Shown in pieces: positions 25,852 to 32,981 of a stretch of 64,000 nucleotides of DNA (positions within the stretch are counted from its first letter, which is position 1; each line of letters begins with the position of its first letter). Location: contig CAAGLJ010000101.1 of NCBI GenBank assembly GCA_900770785.1, positions 1 to 64,000 of the forward strand, read 5' to 3'. The translations under genes were made by a program, and so were the position numbers. This DNA is from Lachnospiraceae bacterium. Lineage in GTDB: Bacteria; Bacillota; Clostridia; Lachnospirales; Lachnospiraceae. A model generated the notes under the pieces. That model was given only the letters and a program-made list of their open reading frames with translations, was not told the origin of the DNA and searched no databases.

Positions 25852-26370
25852 CTATATCGAGGGCTGCATCCCTTTTCCCAAAAGAATATAGTCTGACAAT
25901 GCTGCAAGAAACTCCGTATTGGTAGGCCTTCCCTGTGCAGATTCTGCCCGATAACCAAATATTTTTTCCCATTCCATCTTATTTCGCTCTTCCCAGGCCA
26001 GGCCGATGGCATGGCGAATACCATGCTCTACTCTTCCTGCTGTGGTCTGATGCTCTTTGGCAATGGCCGGATAAAGGAGTTTGGTTACGCTTTCTAATTC
26101 CTCAGGAAAATCCAGACAGTGGCGAATACCGGTTTTTAAATAGGAATATCCATTTAAATGGCGTCCGATCCCCAATAGGGACAGGTGACGGCTGATTTGG
26201 GAATCCTGATTAATCAAGGCCGACTTTTCCTCGTTTTCAAAGGAAAGGGTCAGCTTCATCCCTCTGCTGTCTTTCAGAATACTGAGCAGTTGTATTACAT
26301 TTTCCGGAGTCCAGCTTTCACTGCTGATACTGGCTCCCTGGTGCATTAGGGTGGTCATGTTCTGTATCAT
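25852..26370 (-). CDS. Spo0A C-terminal DNA-binding domain protein without receiver
   Basis: A 172-aa protein whose residues about 58-165 match the Spo0A effector domain: ISRHLSLLGIGRHLNGYSYLKTGI, VTKLLYPAIAKEH, the recognition helix region TTAGRVEHGIRHAIGLAWE (Spo0A has RVERAIRHAIE), IFGY and GRPTNTEFLAALSDY. The receiver domain is absent. It is replaced by about 57 residues of unclear fold. It could bind 0A boxes independently of phosphorylation or compete with Spo0A. GAGG precedes the ATG. It lies upstream of the PfoR-like gene, probably in one operon. Confidence 0.88.
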   Translation of the reverse strand: MIQNMTTLMHQGASISSESWTPENVIQLLSILKDSRGMKLTLSFENEEKSALINQDSQISRHLSLLGIGRHLNGYSYLKTGIRHCLDFPEELESVTKLLYPAIAKEHQTTAGRVEHGIRHAIGLAWEERNKMEWEKIFGYRAESAQGRPTNTEFLAALSDYILLGKGMQPSI

Positions 26371-26471
26371 TATTTTTCCTCACATTCTGCCCTCGCGGCT
26401 GGTATACTCAATAAAAAAAATAAAATTTTTTTCTTTTTTTCATTTTGGATATTTTTTATCTACTTTTTTAC

Positions 26472-26500
26472 TTTACAAGATTAAAATATGATGTTAAAAT
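26472..26500 (+). promoter_or_regulatory. Promoter of the XRE/S24-like gene
   Basis: TTTACA (26472-26477) and TAAAAT (26495-26500) are 17 bases apart, about 75 bases upstream of the XRE gene start. Confidence 0.6.
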
Positions 26501-26551
26501 TTTGTCGCTGTCGAAAAAGCTATTATTTTATGTTTTTTTCAAATTTTAACA
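26492..26551. repeat. 11-bp inverted repeat in the XRE gene leader
   Basis: TGTTAAAATTT (26492-26502) and AAATTTTAACA (26541-26551) are a perfect inverted repeat. One arm overlaps the -10 hexamer. They could be operator half-sites for the downstream XRE protein or a leader hairpin. Confidence 0.6.
26509..26515 (+). promoter_or_regulatory. 0A-box match
   Basis: TGTCGAA, the Spo0A consensus heptamer, lies between the divergent Spo0A-like and XRE genes, just after the candidate XRE -10. A partial copy TGTCGC precedes it at 26503-26508. A 7-base match can occur by chance, but the location beside a Spo0A-domain gene is suggestive. Confidence 0.4.
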
Positions 26552-26575
26552 GCGGGAAAGGAGCTTGTCAGCATT

Positions 26576-27346
26576 ATGGAAAGCGAAAGATTAAAAAAAT
26601 TATCCCTTCATTTGGTGTCACATCACACCAACCCGATAGATAATCTGCGTGCCAATCTTCTTATGTACGTTGCACAGCCGGATATCACGATTAAAAATAT
26701 TTCAGATGCTTCTTCAGTATCTATTGACACCCTGAAATCTTTGCTTTATGGAAAGGTTACGGACTGTAAAATCTCCACCGCCGAAAAACTGGCCTGTGCT
26801 TTGGGCATTACTGTGTCAGAATTAATCGGCTCCCACTCTGTGGATCCTGTTACCTTAAAAAATGTTGCCAACTGCCGTATTCTTCCCGAACATCAGCTGT
26901 ATCTGGTGCGCTGGTTCATTAACCGCCAGGTCGCTATGGTCATGGAAAATAAAGAGAAGGGCAATAAAATCATTTCTGTCCTTAAGCCCTCTCTTCAAAA
27001 TGGTTCTCTGAAAATGACGAATCTGATGGAGCCACTTTGCATCGACCGTCTTCCTGATCATATAAAAGCTAATGTATTTTTAGGTCTGGAGCTTAGCTGC
27101 GACCATTATATGCCTTATTTTTCTCCCTATGATGTTCTTCTTATTGCCGCAGATCGGGAAGGACGCAACGGTGAGCTTTGTGTCGTCATTTATTATGAAA
27201 ATATTTTTATTGCCCGGAAGCATATTTATGAAGAAAATGGGAAAAGAGAAGTGGAATACCTGGGACTTTTGGATAGCACCTTCCGGGTAAAGGAAGCCGA
27301 TGTAGACAGTAAAATCGGATATGTAGTGGATGTTTTCCATCCTTAG
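26576..27346 (+). CDS. XRE-type regulator with S24/LexA-like C-terminal domain
   Basis: A 256-aa protein. Residues about 20-85 form a Cro/C1-type helix-turn-helix (ITIKNISDASSVSIDTLKSLLYGKVTDCKISTAEKLACALGITVSELIG). A linker follows. Residues about 185-256 resemble a peptidase S24-like fold (MPYFSPYDVLLIAADREGRNGELCVVIYYENIFIARKHI). The catalytic Ser-Lys pair of LexA/C1 was not convincingly found, so it may be a sensor domain without self-cleavage. It is divergent from the Spo0A-like gene. GGAG lies 11 bases before the ATG. Confidence 0.8.
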   Translation: MESERLKKLSLHLVSHHTNPIDNLRANLLMYVAQPDITIKNISDASSVSIDTLKSLLYGKVTDCKISTAEKLACALGITVSELIGSHSVDPVTLKNVANCRILPEHQLYLVRWFINRQVAMVMENKEKGNKIISVLKPSLQNGSLKMTNLMEPLCIDRLPDHIKANVFLGLELSCDHYMPYFSPYDVLLIAADREGRNGELCVVIYYENIFIARKHIYEENGKREVEYLGLLDSTFRVKEADVDSKIGYVVDVFHP

Positions 27347-27382
27347 GAGCTTTTTCCTTCTGCCGGACAGTGGATTTTATAT

Positions 27383-27411
27383 TTGTAAAAGCCTATAAGC
27401 TATGATAGAAT
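27383..27411 (+). promoter_or_regulatory. Promoter of the FAD oxidoreductase gene
   Basis: TTGTAA (27383-27388) and TAGAAT (27406-27411) are separated by 17 bases, about 110 bases before the ATG at 27522. Confidence 0.55.
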
Positions 27412-27521
27412 GGAGAATAGATTGAAAAATTAAAATTTTTCACTTGTTTTTTCAGGCAGTATTGCAAGTAAAATTTGCGATATGCATGGGGAATAGTACA
27501 GATTGGAAAGGATTTTTGCGA

Positions 27522-29096
27522 ATGAAGAAGGCTCTTGTAATTGGTGGAGGTCCTGCCGGGCTTACCGCCGCCTACGAACTGTTAAAGCAGGGAACAGACA
27601 TAGAAGTCACCCTTTTTGAAGAAAGTGACTGCTTTGGCGGTATTTCCAAAACCGTAAACTATAATGGAAACCGTATGGATATGGGCGGTCATCGCTTTTT
27701 CTCCAAAATTCCTGAGGTTAATGAATGGTGGGACAACCTCCTTCCCATGCAGGGTGCTCCAACCTATGACGATATTGTTCTGAACCGGCCTATGCCTCTT
27801 GCTAAGGATGGCCCTGATCCCCAGAAAGAGGATCGGGTTATGCTCACCAGACATCGGGTATCCCGAATCTATTTTAACGATAAATTTTATGATTATCCCA
27901 TTTCCCTGAAACCGGAAACCTTTAAAAATTTTGGGCTAATTACCACCCTCCAGGTTGGTTTCAGCTATCTGGTCTCCGTTTTTCATAAGCTGCCGGAGGA
28001 TAATCTGGAGAATTTCTATATCAACCGCTTTGGCCGAAAGCTCTACTCCATGTTTTTTGAGTACTATACCCAGAATCTGTGGGGACGCCATCCCAGTGAA
28101 ATTGACGCCTCCTGGGGTGCCCAGCGTACTAAGGGTCTTTCCATCTTTGCCATCATTAAGGATGTCTTTGGAAAAATTTTCAAGGTAAAAAACCGTAAAG
28201 TGGAGACCTCATTAATTGAAGAGTTCAAGTATCCCAAGCTGGGGCCAGGTCAGCTATGGGAGGTAGCTGCCGAAGAAATCGAAAAGATGGGCGGCACCAT
28301 TTTAAAACAGGCCAAAGTAACCAAAATCCACAAAAACAGCGAAGATGTGATTACCTCCCTGACCTATGAAAAGGATGGCAGGGAGCATACCATAGAAGGC
28401 GATTATATTATTTCTTCCATGCCGGTGAAGGATCTGGTCGCCGGAATGAATGATGTTCCTGCCAATGAAGCAAGGATTGCTGCGGGACTGCCCTATCGGG
28501 ATTATATGACTCTGGGCGTTCTCGTTCCCCGGATTAATCTGGAAAATAAAACCGATATCAAGACCATCTCCAACATCGTCCCTGACTGCTGGGTTTATGT
28601 ACAGGACCGCCGGGTGAAGGTGGGGCGTTTCCAGATTTACAATAACTGGTCGCCCTATATGATTAAGGATTTGGAAAATACGGTCTGGATTGGCCTGGAA
28701 TACTTCGTTAATGAAGGCGATGAATTCTGGAATATGACCGAGGAGGAATTTTCCGCACTGGGTATTAAGGAAATGGTTCAGCTTGGCCTTATCAACAGTG
28801 CCGACCAGGTAATCGATACCCATATGGAAAAGGTCAAAAAGGCCTACCCTGCTTATTTTGACACCTACAACGAAATGGATACTCTGGTAAGCTATCTGAA
28901 ATCCATTGATAATCTTTATTGTGTAGGACGTAACGGTCAGCATCGTTATAACAATATTGACCACTCCATGTGTACCTCTTTTGAAACCGTAAAAAATATT
29001 TTAAACGGCAGCAAAAACAAGGATAACATCTGGAGTGTAAATACAGAACAGGAATATCATGAAGCTTCTGCCGAAGAAGTGGCTGAGGTGGATTAA
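27522..29096 (+). CDS. FAD-dependent oxidoreductase, UDP-galactopyranose mutase-like
   Basis: A 524-aa flavoprotein. The N-terminal Rossmann motif ALVIGGGPAGLTAAYELLKQ binds FAD and is followed by MDMGGHRFFSKIPEVNEWW. The C-terminal block GRNGQHRYNNIDHSMCTSFETVKNIL closes the FAD site. Homologues are usually labelled amine-oxidase/protoporphyrinogen-oxidase-like or UDP-galactopyranose mutase-like and often act in glycan synthesis; the substrate here is unknown. The start is the ATG after AAAGGA. It is a single gene, convergent with the next membrane protein. Confidence 0.85.
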   Translation: MKKALVIGGGPAGLTAAYELLKQGTDIEVTLFEESDCFGGISKTVNYNGNRMDMGGHRFFSKIPEVNEWWDNLLPMQGAPTYDDIVLNRPMPLAKDGPDPQKEDRVMLTRHRVSRIYFNDKFYDYPISLKPETFKNFGLITTLQVGFSYLVSVFHKLPEDNLENFYINRFGRKLYSMFFEYYTQNLWGRHPSEIDASWGAQRTKGLSIFAIIKDVFGKIFKVKNRKVETSLIEEFKYPKLGPGQLWEVAAEEIEKMGGTILKQAKVTKIHKNSEDVITSLTYEKDGREHTIEGDYIISSMPVKDLVAGMNDVPANEARIAAGLPYRDYMTLGVLVPRINLENKTDIKTISNIVPDCWVYVQDRRVKVGRFQIYNNWSPYMIKDLENTVWIGLEYFVNEGDEFWNMTEEEFSALGIKEMVQLGLINSADQVIDTHMEKVKKAYPAYFDTYNEMDTLVSYLKSIDNLYCVGRNGQHRYNNIDHSMCTSFETVKNILNGSKNKDNIWSVNTEQEYHEASAEEVAEVD

Positions 29097-29099
29097 ATT

Positions 29100-29124
29100 A
29101 AGGGACTGCCAGCGGCAGTCCCTT
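29100..29124. terminator. Terminator hairpin between convergent genes
   Basis: A perfect 11-bp stem (AAGGGACTGCC / GGCAGTCCCTT) with a 3-base loop lies between the FAD oxidoreductase and the membrane protein gene. The T-tract is short. Confidence 0.7.
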
Positions 29125-29125
29125 C

Positions 29126-30859
29126 TTACATTGCTTCGTATACATAGATGGTATAGGGTGAGCTTTCATTAGAAAATTCTTTGATCAATTCGAGGCCAAA
29201 CTCATTAGCGTTAGCCACTGGAATTCGGGAAAAAATATATTTTCCTTCCAGGGCTCTGAAGGCTTTAGTATCTATATAGAGATTTTTATCCCAAAGCTCC
29301 AACTGCCTTATCGGCTGGGAGGGATTTTCTCCTGAACCGGAATAAAGATAAGCTCTGGCTCCCCAGGTATCATAGAGCCTTCTGAACTCTTCGGACTTTT
29401 CCAGCGCCGGTGCTATCACCTGCCTGAACTTCTCCTTATACTCCTGGCTGTACATCCCCAGATAGCCATCTAAAGTAGAAATTCCATTGTACTGCAAGAT
29501 GGCAGGGTGCATACCGTAGGCTGCCGACCATTCCCCCTGATAGCTCAGCTCTTCTTTGATTTCGTTAAACAGCTCTTCGGAATAAAATTCCCCAAAGGAA
29601 AGCTGACTGCTCTCTTTTCCCTTCAATATTTCATAGGCATGGTGATAACAGTTGCTGTAGAAATCATTGTACACCTGCGGCATCAGCATACATACAAGGG
29701 TTCCCACCAGTGCTAATGCACAGGCCACTCCCTTCCCTCTCCTGTTTCCCTCCCATATTTTTTTCAGACACAGAAAAAAGAGAACATACCACAAAAAAGG
29801 ATTAAAGTAAATCGTCCGATTAAACTGGAAACCGGTGAGGGGTGGTAAAATCGTCTCAAACAAATCCCGAAAGGGTTTAAAATCATAAATGCCATAAATC
29901 AGACAGTTAAACAGGATAAAGAAAAAAATCAGATTTACTGGTTCAGTGTAAATTTTTTTCTTTTCTCCCTTACGCACATGGTTCATATTGACCGCAAGAA
30001 TAACCACAAGGCATACCCATATAATCCAGTAGCCATGAGAATCCTGGGCATGAAAAACAGGAGTGATCAGGCCTTCCACTATTTTATCCAAAACCGCTCT
30101 CAGAGAAGCATCTGCATTGACCATGGTGCTTCGGATAGTCACTCTGTCACTGAACAGCATTTCTCTAAAAAGCCTATACTCCCAGGTCATGTAGCCCAGG
30201 GCCAGCACCGGTACTGTGGCTGCAAGGGAGAGCGGAAAGGTTTTATTCTTTATCCACAGAATAATCACCCCACAGACCAGATAGGCCAGCAAAAAGAACC
30301 CGAAGTAGGAAAAATAAGAAAGGATGGGATAGCAAAACAAAAGAATATACCATAACAGCCTGGGCTGCTGAACAATCCTTTTCAGTAATAATACCACCAG
30401 AGGTACGGAGGTAAAGGCGATTCCATAGGCAGGAAAAACCGGTATCATACAAAAGCCTGCCGCTACCAGCCATACCAGTCCCCGATAATCCCCATATTTT
30501 TCCCCATAAACCTCCCTTGCCAGTAAAATGCTTCCCCAAAAGCCGATGAGCATCTTAAGCAGCCAGGCCGTTACATAGGCCCCATAGGGCGGCAAAAAGA
30601 CATATAGAAGATTATACAACGTAAACTCACTGCCCAGGGTATCTCTGCTTACTCCTCCCAGCATGGGAGCACTGGCTGACTGTGCAAAAAAGAGGCCCCC
30701 TCTTTTTAGCATAGTATTATGTGCCACAAACAGATCCAGATTATCATGGACAGCCACGAAGCTGCGCTCCCCCCAGGCAGTCATCACGATGACCTGTACA
30801 ATAAAAAGAAACGCCACCAGAATAACGTACCAGTTATTCTTCATCCTTTCCCTACTCAT
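29126..30859 (-). CDS. Polytopic membrane protein, possibly GT-C-type (DUF6044-like)
   Basis: A 577-aa protein with about ten membrane segments, ending in a soluble domain of about 180 residues (SFGEFYSEELFNEIKEELSYQG onward). The first outer loop carries AVHDNLDLFVAHNTML, an acidic HDN-x-D motif placed like the catalytic loop of GT-C glycosyltransferases. It resembles the uncharacterised DUF6044/YkoS group (from memory). The ATG at 30859 follows AGGAG and overlaps the rrf2 stop region by 8 bases, so translation is probably coupled. Substrate unknown. Confidence 0.75.
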   Translation of the reverse strand: MSRERMKNNWYVILVAFLFIVQVIVMTAWGERSFVAVHDNLDLFVAHNTMLKRGGLFFAQSASAPMLGGVSRDTLGSEFTLYNLLYVFLPPYGAYVTAWLLKMLIGFWGSILLAREVYGEKYGDYRGLVWLVAAGFCMIPVFPAYGIAFTSVPLVVLLLKRIVQQPRLLWYILLFCYPILSYFSYFGFFLLAYLVCGVIILWIKNKTFPLSLAATVPVLALGYMTWEYRLFREMLFSDRVTIRSTMVNADASLRAVLDKIVEGLITPVFHAQDSHGYWIIWVCLVVILAVNMNHVRKGEKKKIYTEPVNLIFFFILFNCLIYGIYDFKPFRDLFETILPPLTGFQFNRTIYFNPFLWYVLFFLCLKKIWEGNRRGKGVACALALVGTLVCMLMPQVYNDFYSNCYHHAYEILKGKESSQLSFGEFYSEELFNEIKEELSYQGEWSAAYGMHPAILQYNGISTLDGYLGMYSQEYKEKFRQVIAPALEKSEEFRRLYDTWGARAYLYSGSGENPSQPIRQLELWDKNLYIDTKAFRALEGKYIFSRIPVANANEFGLELIKEFSNESSPYTIYVYEAM

Positions 30860-31286
30860 CCACTTCTCCTAAACGGTACTTTTTCTTTGCCAGCAAATCC
30901 GCTATGGTAAAGCCATCCACCACCATGTTGATTGCTCCTGCCAGCTGTTTCCACACGTCCAGCGTCTCGCACTCATCACAACGCTCACACTGATTTACCT
31001 CGTCCTCCAGACAGGATACAGGGCTCAAATTTCCTTCCGTCAGCCTCAGAATCATTCCCACCGTATATTGCGAAGGATCCTTCGCCAGGTGGTAGCCGCC
31101 CTGTGCCCCTCTTACACTTTTTACATATCCTGCCTTATTTAAAAGACCGATAATCTGTTCAAGATATTTCTCCGAAATTCCCTGGCGTCTGGCTATATCC
31201 TTTACCTTTATACATTCTCCGTTATCGTGCATGGCCAAATCTACCATAACCTGAACTGCATAACGTCCCTTTGCCGAAATTTTCAT
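30852..31286 (-). CDS. Rrf2 family transcriptional regulator
   Basis: A 144-aa winged-helix regulator beginning MKISAKGRYAVQVMVDLAMH. The recognition region is KVKDIARRQGISEKYLEQIIGLLNKAGYVKSVRGAQGGYHLAKDP. A cysteine cluster, C-x7-C then CERCDEC, near residues 98-113 could bind an Fe-S cluster as in IscR. The adjacent MetQ-like gene suggests a CymR-type role in sulfur amino acid control. The ATG at 31286 follows GGAGG; the frame open to 31337 is not used. It lies 47 bases after metQ. Confidence 0.9.
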   Translation of the reverse strand: MKISAKGRYAVQVMVDLAMHDNGECIKVKDIARRQGISEKYLEQIIGLLNKAGYVKSVRGAQGGYHLAKDPSQYTVGMILRLTEGNLSPVSCLEDEVNQCERCDECETLDVWKQLAGAINMVVDGFTIADLLAKKKYRLGEVDE

Positions 31287-31333
31287 TGAACCTCCAATCT
31301 TTGGATTAAGCATATCCGTACAGCCTCTTAGGC

Positions 31334-32377
31334 TCACTCTAAAACTACGATGCTTCCCTGGTATTGCCTGTTAATATATTCCTTCATTTCTTCTGATTTT
31401 AACACAGTCATAAGGGCAGACAGCTCTTCTGCCTCTTCTTTACCGTCTTCCGCCACCAGAAGCTGGCTCAAGAGCCCCGCCGCCAGAGAGGTATCCGCCT
31501 CCCGCACCAGTGCCGACGCGGGTGAAATTCCCTTCCATAGTCCATAGCCTCCATGAAAGATGGCTAAATCCAGTTCGTCCAGAGAGGACACCAGCTCTTC
31601 TTCCTCCATTTGCACCAGCTCAAGCTCAAGCGGATTATCCGTCACATCCTCCCAGACTGCAGTTAAATCGGTATCCTCCATCAGCTTAAGCAGCCCCTCC
31701 TGCTGTAGCAGAAGTAACGCCTGAGCATAACCGGTAGGATTAGCCGGAACCCCAATACGAGCCCCCTTTTCCAGATTCTCCAGTGCTTTGCAGCTACCCG
31801 GATAAATTGCCATAGGCTCATAATGTACTGCCCCAAGGGCTCTTAAGTCTGTATCTCTATTTTGGTTATAACGCTGTAAATAGGCCTCATGCTGGAAAAA
31901 ATTTGCCTCCACCTTTCCTTCCAGAAGAAGTGAGTTGGGACTGTCATAATCCTCACAGCCCACTATCTCCAGTTCATAACCCAGCTGCCTGAGTAATGGT
32001 GCTGCTGCTTCCAGTATACCCTGGTTGGGCTGACCCGCGACGGCAACTCTGAGGGTTCCCTTTAACGGCGGAAGTACTTCCTTTGCAGAGTCCACTACTG
32101 CCGCATCACTGCCAATAATCTCCTTCAAGGCCTCCTCTATACGGTCATCGACCGCTGCTACTCCACCTTTGGGCAGAGCATACGCAATATTCACCAGCGA
32201 CTCCTGCATTTTCGTCTCCATATCCTCTGCTTCCTTAAGCATACCGCATCCACTGCCAAAGGCAAGTAGAAATGATAATATTGCCATAATTAGACTTTTT
32301 CTTTTCTTCACTGGAGTTTTCCCCATTCTTTTGCTTGTATCTTTTTGATTGTACCAAAATTTTTTCTTTTTGTACAC
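31334..32377 (-). CDS. NlpA/MetQ-family substrate-binding lipoprotein
   Basis: Solute-binding protein of the methionine ABC-importer family (up to 347 aa). It has a KKRK basic stretch, a hydrophobic signal and a lipobox-like FGSGC near residue 44. The mature part shows LRVAVAGQPNQGILEAAAPLL, EGKVEANFFQHEAYLQRYN and RIGVPANPTGYAQALLLL, typical of NlpA. No ATPase or permease adjoins it, so it must share a transporter encoded elsewhere. The start is ambiguous: GTG at 32377 has GAGAGG upstream, while ATG at 32326 gives a more normal signal peptide. It heads an apparent operon with rrf2 and the membrane protein. Confidence 0.85.
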   Translation of the reverse strand: MYKKKKFWYNQKDTSKRMGKTPVKKRKSLIMAILSFLLAFGSGCGMLKEAEDMETKMQESLVNIAYALPKGGVAAVDDRIEEALKEIIGSDAAVVDSAKEVLPPLKGTLRVAVAGQPNQGILEAAAPLLRQLGYELEIVGCEDYDSPNSLLLEGKVEANFFQHEAYLQRYNQNRDTDLRALGAVHYEPMAIYPGSCKALENLEKGARIGVPANPTGYAQALLLLQQEGLLKLMEDTDLTAVWEDVTDNPLELELVQMEEEELVSSLDELDLAIFHGGYGLWKGISPASALVREADTSLAAGLLSQLLVAEDGKEEAEELSALMTVLKSEEMKEYINRQYQGSIVVLE

Positions 32378-32461
32378 TGGATTAAACCTCTCTTCTGCGA
32401 TATACTATTCTTATCATAATTATCTGGCAGCCATACAGCCAGAAGCCGAAGAAAGGAAGCT

Positions 32462-32914
32462 ATGATGATCTATTTTATTCTGGTTTTGCTGATTATTGGT
32501 ATGGAATATTTCCTGAAAAATAAGGCAGGAGGAGAGCTTGATTCCACCTCGGATATCCCCGTTTTTCAGAACCGGCTCAGGCTTCGCCTCTATCATAATC
32601 AGGGAGCTTTTCTCAGTATGCTAAAATACCGCCAAAAGCTCCTTTTGCTGATTTCCTGTATTCTTACCATATGTATCGGCATTCTTTTTTTACTGACTCT
32701 GTTTCAAAAGGGAAATCGTCTGCTTAAGCTGGGACTCTCTTTGCTTTTAGGTGGAGCCTTTTCCAACACCTATGACCGCCTGAAACGCAAATATGTGGTG
32801 GATTATTTTTCCTTTAATACACCCTTTAAGTCCCTTAATCGAATCGTTTTCAACGTTTCCGATTTCTGTATTTTGATCGGCTCCCTGCTCAGTGTAGTGG
32901 GACATACCGGATAA
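32462..32914 (+). CDS. LspA-like signal peptidase II, divergent
   Basis: A 150-aa membrane protein with four hydrophobic segments. LspA landmarks remain: YHNQGAFLS (the NxGAAF motif), LLLGGAFSNTYDRL (GGxxGNxxDR), and the two aspartates of the active site in YVVDYFSF (D114) and FNVSDF (D134). It is therefore probably an active lipoprotein signal peptidase or a close paralogue. The N-terminal half is unusually different from standard LspA, so a second canonical LspA may exist elsewhere. It lies divergent from the MetQ-like lipoprotein and upstream of gerA. Confidence 0.75.
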   Translation: MMIYFILVLLIIGMEYFLKNKAGGELDSTSDIPVFQNRLRLRLYHNQGAFLSMLKYRQKLLLLISCILTICIGILFLLTLFQKGNRLLKLGLSLLLGGAFSNTYDRLKRKYVVDYFSFNTPFKSLNRIVFNVSDFCILIGSLLSVVGHTG

Positions 32915-32917
32915 AAA

Positions 32918-32978
32918 AAGCCTCCATGTATATTTTTCTCTTATATACCCATACTAAGAAAAAAATACAGGAGGTCTT
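32918..32978 (+). promoter_or_regulatory. Inverted repeat sequestering the gerA ribosome binding site
   Basis: AAGCCTCC-TGTAT (32918-32931) can pair with ATACA-GGAGG-CTT (32965-32978). The GGAGG at 32970-32974 is the Shine-Dalgarno sequence of gerA, 7 bases before its ATG. The hairpin, followed by TTTT, could act as an attenuator or hide the ribosome binding site. Confidence 0.45.
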
Positions 32979-32981
32979 TTT

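Noticed and set aside
28302..28964. Minus-strand frame of 220 codons
   Set aside because: Antisense to the FAD oxidoreductase, no ribosome binding site or domain seen.
32378..32461. Possible SAM riboswitch before the MetQ-like gene
   Set aside because: The gap is only 84 bases and shows no S-box-like stems or terminator.
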